From the NCBI RefSeq assembly GCF_018760365.1, contig NZ_JAHIAB010000009.1:1-64000 (forward strand): DNA of 64,000 nucleotides, given 5' to 3'. Shown in pieces: positions 18,561-28,128 of this stretch. Numbering within the stretch: position 1 is the first letter of the stretch; each line of letters starts with the position of its first letter. The notes beneath the pieces were generated by a model. It was not told where the DNA came from. It ran no database searches and was given only the letters and a program-made list of their open reading frames with translations. The position numbers and the translations under genes were made by a program. The stretch comes from Pseudooceanicola endophyticus. Its GTDB lineage: Bacteria > Pseudomonadota > Alphaproteobacteria > Rhodobacterales > Rhodobacteraceae.

Positions 18561-18843
18561 TCCCGACGGCCTCGCCGGAGCGCCGTTGCGACCACGGCGA
18601 AGACCTGACGGGCCCGGCGCCCGCAGCCGACGATCGCGGATGCAAAGGGGCGCCGGGGCGCACAGGTCACGGGACGGCGGAAGGCAAGGCGGCCCCTTGG
18701 GATCGCGAGCCGGGCGCATTCCTTCCGCAAGCCCCGGGGCGGCATGACCAGATGTTGCGTTCCGGTCAGGGAACCCCTGCGCGGCCCCGGCCGGACCGCT
18801 GGCCCGTTGTGCGCCGCGCCGCCCTGTGCGATGGCTTGCCGAA

Positions 18844-19788
18844 ATGGGCCATTTCGATCTCAACCTCGTGCGCGTCTTCCTGGCGATCTGGGACCACCGC
18901 TCCGTGACCGCCGCCGCAGAGCGCCTCCAGCTGACCCAGCCGGCGGTCAGCCAATCCCTGCGCCGGCTCCGCGACCTCTATGCCGATCCGCTGTTCCTGC
19001 GCGTCGGCAACGTGATGGAGCCGACGCAGAAGGCGCAGGCGCTATGGGCCCCGCTGCGCGCCGCGCTGGACGCCATCAGCGCGACCGTGCTGCAGGACCG
19101 GGAGTTCGACCCGGCCGTTTCGGACCGGCGCTTCCGGGTCACCATGTCCGACATCGCGGAGGTCAACCTGCTGCCCCGCCTCGCCGCCATGCTGGAGCGC
19201 CAGGCGCCCCGGCTGCAGCTTGACGTCAGCCGGATGGAGCCCGGTCAGGTGGCCACGCAGCTGCGCGCCGGGCTGATCGACATTGCCCTGGGCCATGTCC
19301 CGGACCTGTGCGGCCCGGAGATCCGCAGCGTCACCTGCTGGAGCGACAGCTACGTCTGCCTGATGTCCGAGAGCCACCCGCTGGCCGGGCGCTCCGTCAC
19401 GCCGGCGGACTTCGCCCGGCTGCGCTTCGTCGACACCGCCAGCCAGGCGCCGGGCTTCCAGCGCATCCGCCGCGCCCTGGCGGACATGAACCTTGAGCGT
19501 CAGGTGGTGATGACCACAGACCTCTATGCCGCGGTCCCCGAGATCCTGCGCCGCACCGGGCTGGTCGCGCTTTATCCCTATTCCGCCGCCCTTCAGGCCA
19601 ATGCCCATGGCGACTTCTACCTTTCGCCGCTGCCCGGACCGCTGCCCCCGGCCGAGATCGCCGCGCATCACCATGCCAAGTTCGACACCGACCCCGGTAT
19701 CCGCTGGCTGCACGGAGCCATCGTATCGGTGCTCAGCTCTCTTGCGCCGCCGCCCTTCGATCCGGAGGCCACCCGGTCATGGAACTGA
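18844..19788 (+). CDS. LysR-family transcriptional regulator (first of an overlapping pair)
   Basis: A 314-residue LysR regulator. The helix-turn-helix spans about residues 3-62 (SVTAAAERLQLTQPAVSQSL, with FLRVGNVMEPT), and the effector-binding domain is about 90-300. The opening FDLNLVRVFLAIWDHRS resembles the NodD/LeuO-like subgroup. The ATG at 18844 fits the family start; a GTG at 18826 in frame is possible. The ribosome site is weak for both. Its last 10 bases overlap the next LysR gene, so the two are co-expressed. It probably helps control the peptide ABC operon downstream. Confidence 0.88.
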   Translation: MGHFDLNLVRVFLAIWDHRSVTAAAERLQLTQPAVSQSLRRLRDLYADPLFLRVGNVMEPTQKAQALWAPLRAALDAISATVLQDREFDPAVSDRRFRVTMSDIAEVNLLPRLAAMLERQAPRLQLDVSRMEPGQVATQLRAGLIDIALGHVPDLCGPEIRSVTCWSDSYVCLMSESHPLAGRSVTPADFARLRFVDTASQAPGFQRIRRALADMNLERQVVMTTDLYAAVPEILRRTGLVALYPYSAALQANAHGDFYLSPLPGPLPPAEIAAHHHAKFDTDPGIRWLHGAIVSVLSSLAPPPFDPEATRSWN

Positions 19789-20699
19789 GACAGGTCCGCC
19801 ATTTCGAGGCCGTCGCCCGCCACGCCAGCTTTGCCGCCGCCGCGCAGCAGATGAACCTGACCCAGCCCGCGCTCAGCAAGTCGATCCGCGCGCTGGAAAC
19901 CGACCTGGGCGTGCCGCTGTTCCACCGCAGCAGCACTGGCGTCACCCTGACCGAGTTCGGCGAACGCTTCCTGCTCTATGCCGACCAGGTGCTGAACCTC
20001 AGCGACGACGTGCGCGGCCAGCTCGACGAGATGCGCGGCGCCAAGCGCGGCTCGATCCGGATCGGCGCGCTGGTCTCCGAGGTGCGGGTCATGGTGCCGC
20101 GCGTCACCAAGGATTTCCTGCTCGATCACCCCGACGTCCAGGTCGATGTCACCGCCGAGACCAACCGCGGTCTGCTGAGTGCCCTGCACGAGGGGCGCAT
20201 CGACATCGCGCTGGTCTCGGGGTTGCAACCCCAGGACGTGGGCCTGGTCCGGACCGAGCTGCTGACCCGCACTCCGATGGAGATCATCGCCGATCACACC
20301 CATCCGCTGGCGCGGCGCAGTTCCGTCGACCTGAAGGAACTGACCGAGTATTCCTGGGTGCTGCCGGTCAGCGGCGAAAAGGATCTGGCCACGCTCGAGA
20401 CGCTGTTCCTGATGGCCGGGCTGCCGACCCCCGAGGCGATCTGCAAGACCACCTCCAACACCTTCCTGATCCCGATGCTGGAGGGCACCGAATGGCTGTC
20501 CTTCGCGCCGCGCACCGCGCTGTCCTCCTTCTTCGAGATGCAGGGCCTGGTGCCGCTGCCGCTGAGCGTGCCGACCTGGACCCGAGAGATCCACGCCGCC
20601 TACCGCGCCGCCGGCGCCAATCGTCCGCTGGTGCGTGCCTTCCTGCGCCGGCTGAGAGCCTTCTATGCCGAGCCCTTCGTCTCTGGCGGCGCCCGATAA
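19779..20699 (+). CDS. LysR-family transcriptional regulator (second of an overlapping pair)
   Basis: A 306-residue LysR regulator, quite different in sequence from its neighbour. It starts MELRQVRHFEAVARHASFAA with helix-turn-helix AAAAQQMNLTQPALSKSIRAL. The effector domain is about residues 90-300. It resembles CbbR/GltC-type regulators of catabolic genes. The ATG at 19779 lies inside the preceding gene's last codons. Located 338 bases upstream of and co-directional with the peptide ABC operon, it is the likeliest direct regulator of it, although autoregulated LysR genes are more often divergent. Confidence 0.89.
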   Translation: MELRQVRHFEAVARHASFAAAAQQMNLTQPALSKSIRALETDLGVPLFHRSSTGVTLTEFGERFLLYADQVLNLSDDVRGQLDEMRGAKRGSIRIGALVSEVRVMVPRVTKDFLLDHPDVQVDVTAETNRGLLSALHEGRIDIALVSGLQPQDVGLVRTELLTRTPMEIIADHTHPLARRSSVDLKELTEYSWVLPVSGEKDLATLETLFLMAGLPTPEAICKTTSNTFLIPMLEGTEWLSFAPRTALSSFFEMQGLVPLPLSVPTWTREIHAAYRAAGANRPLVRAFLRRLRAFYAEPFVSGGAR

Positions 20700-20933
20700 C
20701 TTCGGGATATGCAGCACATCATTTCGGATGATCCAGATTCAAGGCACTGTCCTTGAATGATTTTCCATGACATGCGCCGTGAAATTGGGCGCGCTTGATA
20801 TAACTGAAAGTTCTCGAAACTCGATTTCAATTCATTTGTTTCATGGGTTGGATCCAGCCTAGGGTCCCCCTGTTCCCGACGGACAGGCCGGGTCGCCGCA
20901 ACCAGAAACAGCCGATTTGACACCCGGGTCTCA

Positions 20934-20977
20934 GGATCCGGGCAGGCGCAGGGTTCCCTGTCTGCGCCTCCGGATCC
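20934..20977 (+). promoter_or_regulatory. Long leader stem-loop in the 338-base gap upstream of the peptide ABC operon
   Basis: The gap 20700-21037 has an AT-richer first half (a likely promoter area) and then a striking hairpin. GGATCCGG (20934-20941) plus AGGCGCAG (20944-20951) pair perfectly with CTGCGCCT (20962-20969) plus CCGGATCC (20970-20977). This gives 16 bp interrupted only by a two-base bulge. An inner alternative CAGGG/CCCTG hairpin is possible. It ends 60 bases before the dppA-like ATG and has no T-tract, so a leader regulatory structure fits better than a simple terminator. Confidence 0.6.
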
Positions 20978-21037
20978 GTGCGGCCCGGTCGTCCCGGGGG
21001 CCAAGAACCCTCGAACTCTCCACCGACAGGACGCACC

Positions 21038-22633
21038 ATGCCCCCCCTTTCCCAGACCTTCGGCAGCCTGCTGCGCGCCGGCGCCGTCGCCGCCGTCAGC
21101 ACCCTTGCGCTGGCCACCGCCCCCCAGGCCGCCGACCTGACCATCGGCCTGAAAAGCGAGCCGACCTCGCTGGATCCGCAGTTCCACGTGCTGGCCAGCA
21201 ACACCCAGGTTTCCATGGCGATCTTCGAACCCCTGGTGGCCCAGAACACCGAGCTGGGGATCGAGCCCGACCTGGCGACCAGCTGGACCTTCGAGGGCAC
21301 CGTCTGGACCTTCAACCTGGACCCGGCCGTCACCTTCTCGGACGGCACGCCCTTCACCGCCGATGACGTGGTCTTCTCGATTGATCGCGTCGCCAAGGTG
21401 CCCAACAGCCCCAGCCCCTTCACCCTGTTCACCCGCCAGATCGCCAGCGTCGAGGCGGTGGATGCCCATACGGTGAAGATCACCACCAAGGAGCCCTACC
21501 CGCTGCTGGTCAACGACCTGGCCTATCTGCCGATCCTGTCGAAGGCCGCCGCCTCGGGTCCCGCGCCCGAGGGCCGCACCACGACCGAGCTGAACCGCGG
21601 CGAAGGCCTGATCGGCACCGGCCCCTACAAGTTCCAGAGCTGGGAACGCGGCGCGAGCCTGGTGCTGGCGCGCAACGACGCCTTCCACGGCGCCGCGCCG
21701 GAGTGGGATCACGTGGTCTACAAGCCCATGGTCAACCCCGCCTCGCGCGCCGCCGCCCTGCTGGCCGGCGACATCGACGTGATGGAAGCCCCGCCCACCA
21801 CGGACCTCAAGGACATGGAAGCCAACCCCAAGGTTTCTGTCGTGGCCGGTCCGCCGGCCCGCGTGCTCTACGTCGGCCTCGACCAGTTCCGCGATGCCAC
21901 CCCCGGCGTCAAGGGCACCGCGCACAACCCCTTCCTCGACATCCGCGTGCGCGAGGCGATGTCGCTGGCGATCGACCGCAAGGCCATCGTCGCCCGGGTG
22001 ATGGGCGGCGCGGCACAGGCGGCCGGGGATCTGGTGCCCGCGACCATGTTCGGCGCCGATCCCGGCCATGCCGAGGCGCCCGCTGCCGACATCGCCCGCG
22101 CCAAGGCCCTGCTGGCCGAGGCCGGCTATGCCAAGGGCTTTGATCTGGTGCTGGGCGCGCCCTCGGGTCGCTATGTCAACGATGCCCGCATCGCCCAGAC
22201 GCTGGCCGCCATGTGGTCGCGGATCGGCATCCGCACCACGGTCGAGGCCAGCACCCCCTCGGTCTTCTTCAAGAACTACTACGACATGTCCTACAGCGCC
22301 TATCTGGCCTCCTGGGGCAACAACTCGGGCGAGGTCGGCACCACGCTGAAGGCGCTGGTCCTGACCCGCGATCCCGCGAAGGGCATCGGCACCGCCAACA
22401 ACTCCGGCTACGCCAACCCCGAAGTCGACAAGCTGGTGCTGGAAGGGGCCTCCACCATGGATCCCGAGGCCCGCGAAGCGCTGCTGGCGCAGGCCGACAA
22501 GATCGTCCTCGACGATTACACCCTGCTGCCGCTGCATTTCGAGCAACCCCTCTGGGCGCTGCGCGCCGGGCTGACCTACGCCGCCCGTGCCGACCAGTAC
22601 ACCCTGCCGCAAGACGTCCACAGCGTGAAATGA
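21038..22633 (+). CDS. Peptide-type ABC transporter substrate-binding protein (family 5)
   Basis: A 531-residue periplasmic binding protein of the DppA/OppA family. An N-terminal signal peptide of ~32 residues (ending PQAA) precedes DLTIGLKSEPTSLDPQFHVL, the usual first strand. Family motifs ATSWTFEGTVWTFNLDPAV, FSDGTPFTADDVVFSI and the GTGPYKFQSWERG loop are present. Such proteins bind di- or oligopeptides, but many alphaproteobacterial members carry other solutes. It opens a seven-gene operon (binding protein, two permeases, two ATPases, M20 amidohydrolase, alpha/beta hydrolase). The hydrolases suggest that the imported compound has an amide or ester bond. Confidence 0.93.
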   Translation: MPPLSQTFGSLLRAGAVAAVSTLALATAPQAADLTIGLKSEPTSLDPQFHVLASNTQVSMAIFEPLVAQNTELGIEPDLATSWTFEGTVWTFNLDPAVTFSDGTPFTADDVVFSIDRVAKVPNSPSPFTLFTRQIASVEAVDAHTVKITTKEPYPLLVNDLAYLPILSKAAASGPAPEGRTTTELNRGEGLIGTGPYKFQSWERGASLVLARNDAFHGAAPEWDHVVYKPMVNPASRAAALLAGDIDVMEAPPTTDLKDMEANPKVSVVAGPPARVLYVGLDQFRDATPGVKGTAHNPFLDIRVREAMSLAIDRKAIVARVMGGAAQAAGDLVPATMFGADPGHAEAPAADIARAKALLAEAGYAKGFDLVLGAPSGRYVNDARIAQTLAAMWSRIGIRTTVEASTPSVFFKNYYDMSYSAYLASWGNNSGEVGTTLKALVLTRDPAKGIGTANNSGYANPEVDKLVLEGASTMDPEAREALLAQADKIVLDDYTLLPLHFEQPLWALRAGLTYAARADQYTLPQDVHSVK

Positions 22634-22638
22634 CCTGC

Positions 22639-22667
22639 GGGCAGGGGGGCCACCGGCGCCCCTGCCC
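22639..22667 (+). other. Intercistronic stem-loop after binding-protein gene
   Basis: GGGCAGGGG (22639-22647) pairs perfectly with CCCCTGCCC (22659-22667) around an 11-base loop. It lies five bases after the binding-protein stop and 15 bases before the permease ATG, matching the mRNA-stabilising position seen after binding-protein genes elsewhere in this window. Confidence 0.7.
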
Positions 22668-22682
22668 CAACGGAGCCCGCCG

Positions 22683-23657
22683 ATGCAAGCCTTCATCGTC
22701 AACAGAATCCTGCAATCCCTCATCGTCGTGCTGGTCATGACCCTTCTGGTCTTCGCCGGCCTCTTCGTCATCGGCGATCCGGTCCAGATGCTGGTCAGCC
22801 CCGACGCCACCGACATCGAGAAGGAGGCCGTGCGCCAGTCCCTCGGCCTCGACCAGTCCTTCGTCGTCCAGTACCTTTCGTTCATGCGCGATGCGCTGCA
22901 CGGCGATCTGGGCAACAGCTTCCTGACCGGCGCCCCGGCGATGGACCTGATCCTGAAACGCATGCCCGCCACCTTCGAGCTGGTGATCTGCGCCATGATC
23001 CTGGCCACCGGCATCGGCCTGCCGCTGGGCATCCTGGCCGGCCTGCGCCCCGAGGCGCGCAGTTCCAAGACCATCATGGCGGGCTCCATCCTGGGCTTCA
23101 GCCTGCCGAACTTCTGGGTCGCGCTGGTGCTGATCATGATCTTCGCCGTCGGCCTGGGCTGGGTGCCGGCCTCGGGACGGGGCGAGACCGTGCAGATCGG
23201 ACCGATCGCCGTCAGCTTCCTGACGCTCGACGGGCTGCACCACCTGATCCTGCCGGCACTGACCCTGTCGCTGACCAAGATGGCACTGATCATCCGCGTC
23301 GCCCGCGCCGCCACCCGAGAGGTCGCCGGGCAGGAATACATCAAGTTCGCCCGCGCCAAGGGCCTGCGCAAGAACCGCATCGTCGGCGTGCACCTGCTGA
23401 AGAACATCATGGTGCCGCTGATCACCGTCATCGGACTGGAGTTCGGGCGCACCGCCGCCTTCGCCGTGGTGACCGAAACCATCTTCTCCTGGCCGGGCAT
23501 GGGCAAGCTGCTCATCGACTCGATCCTCACGCTCGACCGGCCCGTCGTGGTCGCCTACCTGCTGCTGATGGTCGTCTTCCTGGTCTTCCTGAACCTCGTC
23601 GTGGACCTGGCCTATCTCTGGCTCGATCCCGCCGCCCGCGAAAAGGGTCGTGACTGA
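22683..23657 (+). CDS. Peptide-type ABC permease, DppB family
   Basis: A 324-residue inner-membrane permease with about six helices. It has the DppB-type opening MQAFIVNRILQSLIVVLVMT, an extended periplasmic loop with DPVQML and LGLDQSFVVQYL, and the EAA region VARAATREVAGQEYIKFARA followed by KGLRKNRI. It pairs with the DppC-type permease to form the channel. The ATG follows ACGGAG with suitable spacing. Its stop overlaps the next start (TGATGA at 23655-23660). Confidence 0.94.
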   Translation: MQAFIVNRILQSLIVVLVMTLLVFAGLFVIGDPVQMLVSPDATDIEKEAVRQSLGLDQSFVVQYLSFMRDALHGDLGNSFLTGAPAMDLILKRMPATFELVICAMILATGIGLPLGILAGLRPEARSSKTIMAGSILGFSLPNFWVALVLIMIFAVGLGWVPASGRGETVQIGPIAVSFLTLDGLHHLILPALTLSLTKMALIIRVARAATREVAGQEYIKFARAKGLRKNRIVGVHLLKNIMVPLITVIGLEFGRTAAFAVVTETIFSWPGMGKLLIDSILTLDRPVVVAYLLLMVVFLVFLNLVVDLAYLWLDPAAREKGRD

Positions 23658-24571
23658 TGACCGACGCAACCTCCTCCCTGCCCCGCCGGGCCGCGAAGAA
23701 ACCCTCGCGCCTGGCCATGCTGACCACCCGCTTTGCCGAGAACCGGCTGGCCGTCTTCGGGCTGTTCCTGGTCGTGCTGGCGATCCTCGCGGCGCTCTTC
23801 GCGCCCTGGATCGCGCCGCAGAACCCCTTCGACCTGGCGACGCTCGACATTTTCGACAGCATGTTGCCGCCGGGCAGCACCGGGTCGGAAAATGGCCTGC
23901 ACTACCTGCTGGGCACCGACGCCCAGGGCCGCGATGTCTTCTCCTCCATCCTCTACGGGCTGCGCACCAGCCTGATCGTCGCCTTCTCCTCGGTCGGTTT
24001 CTCGATGGGGATCGGGCTGGTCGCCGGGCTGTCGGCGGCCTATTTCGGCGGCGCGCTGGACGCGATCCTGATGCGGATCGTCGATATCCAGCTGTCCTTC
24101 CCGGCAATCCTGGTGGCGCTCGTGCTGCTGGCGATCCTGGGACAGGGCGTCGACAAGGTGATCCTGGCGCTGATCATCGCGCAATGGCCCTATTTCGCCC
24201 GTACCGCCCGCAGCGCGGCGCTGGTGGAACGCAACCGCGAATACATCCTGGCGGTGCGCTGCCTGAACCTTTCGGCGCCGCGCATCATCGCCCGTCACCT
24301 GCTGCCGAACTGCCTGCCGCCGCTGATCGTCATCGCGCTGATCGACCTGGCCTCCTCCATCGCCATCGAAGCCACGCTGTCCTTCCTGGGCGTCGGCGTA
24401 CCTGTCACCAAGCCGTCGCTGGGGATGCTGATCTCGAACGGGTTCGAATTCCTGATGTCGGGCTCCTACTGGATCTCGCTTTTCCCGGGCTTCGCCCTGG
24501 CCCTGGTGATCATGGGCATCAACCTCGCCGGCGACCACCTGCGCGACATCCTGAACCCGAGGAACAGCTGA
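23657..24571 (+). CDS. Peptide-type ABC permease, DppC family
   Basis: A 304-residue inner-membrane permease. Features include the DppC N-terminal segment (FAENRLAVFGLFLVVLAILA), LLGTDAQGRDVFSSILYGLR, a family signature, and the EAA loop RSAALVERNREYILAVRCLN. The following LSAPRIIARHLLPNCLPP and ATLSFLGVGVP segments are also diagnostic. It overlaps both neighbours by a base or more, indicating tight translational coupling. Confidence 0.95.
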   Translation: MTDATSSLPRRAAKKPSRLAMLTTRFAENRLAVFGLFLVVLAILAALFAPWIAPQNPFDLATLDIFDSMLPPGSTGSENGLHYLLGTDAQGRDVFSSILYGLRTSLIVAFSSVGFSMGIGLVAGLSAAYFGGALDAILMRIVDIQLSFPAILVALVLLAILGQGVDKVILALIIAQWPYFARTARSAALVERNREYILAVRCLNLSAPRIIARHLLPNCLPPLIVIALIDLASSIAIEATLSFLGVGVPVTKPSLGMLISNGFEFLMSGSYWISLFPGFALALVIMGINLAGDHLRDILNPRNS

Positions 24572-25587
24572 TGAGCACCGACATGATGAGCAAAGAGACC
24601 CGCGACGCCGACCTGGGCGCGCCGGTCCTGAAGATCGAGAAGCTGTGCACCTGGTTCGACACCCGCGAGGGCACCGCCCGCGCCGTGGATGGCGTCGACC
24701 TGGAGCTATACGAGGGCGAGATCCTGGGCCTTGTCGGCGAAAGCGGCTCGGGCAAATCCGTCACCGGCTATTCGGTGATGGGGCTGATCGACCCGCCGGG
24801 GCGCATCGCGGGTGGCCGCATCCTGCTGGACGGGCGCGACCTGACGCGGCTGTCGGAGGAAGAACACCGCCGGGTGCGCGGCAAGGACATCGCGATGATC
24901 TTCCAGGATCCCTCGATGACGCTGAACCCCACCCTGCGCATCGAGACCCAGATGATCGAGGCCGTGCGCGCCCATGAGGCCTGTTCCACCGCCCAGGCGC
25001 GGCGGCGGGCGAAGGATGCGCTGGACATGGTCGGCATCCCCTCGCCCGAGGAACGCCTGCGCGCCTATCCGTTCGAACTTTCGGGGGGGATGCGCCAGCG
25101 CGTCGCCATCGCCATCGCGCTGCTGAACAAGCCGCGCCTGATCATCGCCGACGAGCCCACCACCGCGCTCGACGTGTCGATCCAGAGCCAGATCATCTAC
25201 GAGCTTCAGACGCTCTGCCGAGAGACCGGCACCGCGATGATCTGGGTCACCCACGACCTGGCGGTGGTGGCCGGCATGGCCGACCGTCTGGCGGTCATGT
25301 ACGCCGGCCGCATCGTCGAGGTCGGCACCACCAAGGAGGTGATCGAGCAACCCGGTCACCCCTATACCCGCGGCCTCATGGGATCGGTGCCCATGCACGA
25401 GACCCGCGGCCGCCGCCTGGCGCGCATTCCCGGCGCCACGCCCTCTCTGCTGCACCTGCCGCAGGGCTGCTCCTTCCGCGAACGCTGCGCCCTGGCCGAC
25501 AAGGCCTGCACCCGCATGCCCGAACTTGCCCAACATCACCAGGCCCAGTCGATCCGCTGCTGGCACCCGGGAGAGACCGACCGATGA
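24571..25587 (+). CDS. Peptide-type ABC ATPase, DppD/OppD family
   Basis: A 338-residue ATPase. Walker [10 protein letters not shown] lies near residue 55, the Q-loop is in [12 protein letters not shown], and the signature [17 protein letters not shown] is followed by Walker [14 protein letters not shown] and the switch His in WVTHDLAVV. The C-terminal oligopeptide-type domain has the cysteine run C-x5-C-x6-C ([14 protein letters not shown]), which in OppD/DppD relatives can carry an Fe-S cluster. It works as a heterodimer with the next gene's product. The ATG overlaps the preceding stop. Confidence 0.94.
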   Translation: MSTDMMSKETRDADLGAPVLKIEKLCTWFDTREGTARAVDGVDLELYEGEILGLVGESGSGKSVTGYSVMGLIDPPGRIAGGRILLDGRDLTRLSEEEHRRVRGKDIAMIFQDPSMTLNPTLRIETQMIEAVRAHEACSTAQARRRAKDALDMVGIPSPEERLRAYPFELSGGMRQRVAIAIALLNKPRLIIADEPTTALDVSIQSQIIYELQTLCRETGTAMIWVTHDLAVVAGMADRLAVMYAGRIVEVGTTKEVIEQPGHPYTRGLMGSVPMHETRGRRLARIPGATPSLLHLPQGCSFRERCALADKACTRMPELAQHHQAQSIRCWHPGETDR

Positions 25588-26660
25588 CCCAGACCCCCCA
25601 TCTTGCGCTGGTGCCCGGCACCGCCCCTGCCGCCGCGCCCGCCCCCGAAACGCCCGTGATCCTCGAGATCGAGGGGCTGACCAAGAGCTTCATCTCAACC
25701 CCCGGTCTTGGCGGGCATATCGCCAATCTCTTCGGCGCCGGCATCAAGCGCCAGGAGGTCCGTGCGGTCTCGGGTGTCGACCTGAGCGTGAAGACCGGAG
25801 AGATCGTCGGCATCGTCGGCGAATCCGGATGCGGCAAGTCCACCGTGGCGCGGATGCTGGCCGGCATTTCCAATCCCACCGGCGGCGAGATCCGCTATCG
25901 CGGCAAGGCCCGTTCGAAGATGACCAGGGCCGAGCGCGAGGATTTCGCGCTCTCGATCCAGATGATCTTCCAGGATCCCTATGCCTCGCTGAACCCGCGG
26001 ATGCGGGTGCGCGACATCATCGGAGAGGCGGCGGTGGTGCATGGCTACGTGACCCGCGCCGAGATGCCCGCCTATGTCGAGGATCTGATGACCCGCGTCG
26101 GCCTGGCGCCCGACATGGCCGACCGCTTTCCCCACCAGTTCTCGGGCGGGCAGCGCCAGCGGATCGGCATCGCCCGGGCGCTGGCGCTGAAACCCGACGT
26201 GCTGATCTGCGATGAAAGCGTCGCGGCGCTGGACGTGTCGATCCAGGCGCAGGTGCTGAACCTCTTCATGGACCTGCGCGACAGCCTGGGCCTGACCTAC
26301 CTGTTCATCAGCCACAACCTGGGCGTGGTCGAACATATCTCCGACCGGGTGGTGATCATGTACCTGGGCCGGGTGGTGGAAAGCGCCCCCACCGAAGAGC
26401 TTTATGCCCGCCCGCACCATCCCTACACCCGCCTGCTGATGGATCACCTGCCGACGCTCAGCGTCGAGCGGCGCACCCACCGCCCCATCGCGGGCGATCT
26501 GCCCTCGCCGCTGGATCCGCCGCCGGGATGCCCGTTCAACCCGCGCTGCCCGCTGGCAACCGACCGCTGCCGCAGCGAACGCCCCGCGCTGCGCGAAGTG
26601 ACGCCCGGCCATATCTCGGCCTGCCATTTCGACGATACCAGCAGCGCCGAAATCCGATGA
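25584..26660 (+). CDS. Peptide-type ABC ATPase, DppF/OppF family
   Basis: A 358-residue ATPase. Walker A GESGCGKSTV is near residue 82, the Q-loop is MIFQDPYASLNPRM, the signature QFSGGQRQRIGIARAL is followed by Walker B VLICDESVAALDV and the switch His in FISHNLGVV. A C-terminal cysteine motif (CPFNPRCPLATDRC) is present. Walker B reads DES rather than the common DEP, as in some OppF members. An ATGA overlap couples it to both the DppD-type gene and the M20 gene after it, so import and hydrolysis are made together. Confidence 0.94.
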   Translation: MTQTPHLALVPGTAPAAAPAPETPVILEIEGLTKSFISTPGLGGHIANLFGAGIKRQEVRAVSGVDLSVKTGEIVGIVGESGCGKSTVARMLAGISNPTGGEIRYRGKARSKMTRAEREDFALSIQMIFQDPYASLNPRMRVRDIIGEAAVVHGYVTRAEMPAYVEDLMTRVGLAPDMADRFPHQFSGGQRQRIGIARALALKPDVLICDESVAALDVSIQAQVLNLFMDLRDSLGLTYLFISHNLGVVEHISDRVVIMYLGRVVESAPTEELYARPHHPYTRLLMDHLPTLSVERRTHRPIAGDLPSPLDPPPGCPFNPRCPLATDRCRSERPALREVTPGHISACHFDDTSSAEIR

Positions 26661-28117
26661 AAGACAAGACCATGCAGAACGACACGCTTCCCCTTGAACA
26701 GGTCCTTGCGGCCATCGACGCCCGTGCCCCCGCCTTCACGGCCCTGGCCGACCGCATCTTCGACATGCCAGAGCTGCGCTTCGAAGAGGTGAAATCCGTG
26801 GCCGAGCAGATCGCCGCGATGGAGGCCGAGGGCTTTGCCATCACCCGCAACGTCGGCGGCCTGCCCACCGCCTTCATGGCCGAATCCGGAGACGAAGGGC
26901 CCTGCGTCGCCTTCCTGGGCGAATTCGACGCGCTGGCGGGGCTGTCGCAGGAGCCGGGCGCACTGGAACCGAAGACCGACACCCCCGGCGCCTCGGGACA
27001 TGGCTGCGGCCACAACCTGCTGGGCTCGGCCTCGGCGCTGGCGACCGTGGGCCTGCGCGATGCGCTGCGGGCGGCGGGCGTGAAGGCGCGGGTGCGCTAC
27101 TACGGCTGCCCGGCGGAAGAGGGTGGATCGGGCAAGACCTACATGGTGCGCGCCGGTGCCTTCGATGGCGTCGATGCCGCCTTCACCTGGCATCCCTGCG
27201 TCTTCAACTTCGTGCAGTCGGCGGTGACGCTGGGCAATATCCAGGCCTATTTCCGTTTCACCGGGCGTCCGTCCCACGCCGCCATGTCGCCGCAGGTCGG
27301 TCGTTCGGCGCTGGACGCGATGGAGCTGATGAACATCGGCATCAACTTCATGCGCGAACACATGCCCGATGACGCCCGCATCCACTACTCGATCATCGAC
27401 GGCGGCGGCATTTCCCCCAACGTGGTGCAGGGCCAGGCCGAGGGGCTCTACCTGATCCGCGCGCCGCGCTCGGAGGATGTCGAGAGCCTCTATGCCCGGG
27501 TCACGCGCATCGCCGAGGGCGCCGCGCTGATGACCGACACCACCTTCGAGGTCTTCCTGGACCGCGTCACCGCCGAGATGCTGCCGAACCGTCCGCTGGA
27601 GGAAGCCATGCAGCGCAAGTTCGACGAGATCGGCGCGCCGCCCTTCGACAAGGCCGATTTCGCCTTCGGGGATGCGCTGCAGAAGGCCGCGCTGACCCAG
27701 GAGGACATCGACGCCTGCGCCGTGGCCTATGGCGGGCCCGACGATTATTCGAAATCCTTCCATGATGCGGTGCTGCCGATTGCTGCCAAGCCCGGCGTCC
27801 TGATGGGATCGACCGATGTGGCGGACGTGTCCTGGGTCGTGCCGACGGCGCAATGCCTGACCGCGACCCATGCCATCGGCACGCCCTTCCACGCCTGGCA
27901 GACCGTCACCCAGGGCAAGCTGCCTTCGGCGCACAAGGCCATGGTCACCGCGTCGAAGGTCATGGCCGCCACCGCGCTGGAGGCGGTGCAGGACCCCGAC
28001 CTGCTGCGCCGCGCCCGGGAGGAGTTGACCAAACGCCTGAAGGGGCGCGACTATTTCCAGCGTTCGACCCTGAACGCCGATCTGACCCCGCCGACCTCTT
28101 CGGTCCGCCAGCACTGA
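26657..28117 (+). CDS. M20-family amidohydrolase (AbgB/p-aminobenzoyl-glutamate hydrolase-like)
   Basis: A 486-residue zinc-dependent amidohydrolase of peptidase family M20, close in length and motifs to AbgB. Metal and catalytic motifs are ASGHGCGHNLLG near residue 115, CPAEEGGSGKTYMVRAG near 155, and the dimerisation-domain signature FTGRPSHAAMSPQVGRSALDA near 205. The family cleaves amide bonds of N-acyl amino acids or aminobenzoyl-glutamate in the cytoplasm. The ATG overlaps the ATPase stop (26657-26660), so the substrate is most probably what the transporter imports. A second in-frame ATG lies five codons in. Confidence 0.9.
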   Translation: MKDKTMQNDTLPLEQVLAAIDARAPAFTALADRIFDMPELRFEEVKSVAEQIAAMEAEGFAITRNVGGLPTAFMAESGDEGPCVAFLGEFDALAGLSQEPGALEPKTDTPGASGHGCGHNLLGSASALATVGLRDALRAAGVKARVRYYGCPAEEGGSGKTYMVRAGAFDGVDAAFTWHPCVFNFVQSAVTLGNIQAYFRFTGRPSHAAMSPQVGRSALDAMELMNIGINFMREHMPDDARIHYSIIDGGGISPNVVQGQAEGLYLIRAPRSEDVESLYARVTRIAEGAALMTDTTFEVFLDRVTAEMLPNRPLEEAMQRKFDEIGAPPFDKADFAFGDALQKAALTQEDIDACAVAYGGPDDYSKSFHDAVLPIAAKPGVLMGSTDVADVSWVVPTAQCLTATHAIGTPFHAWQTVTQGKLPSAHKAMVTASKVMAATALEAVQDPDLLRRAREELTKRLKGRDYFQRSTLNADLTPPTSSVRQH

Positions 28118-28128
28118 GGAAACCGCCC

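Noticed and set aside
20663-23530. Long minus-strand frames (also 3305-5509 and 22269-24107) opposite plus-strand genes
   Set aside because: They mirror the codon bias of the GMC and Dpp-type genes, lack ribosome sites and show no recognisable domains.
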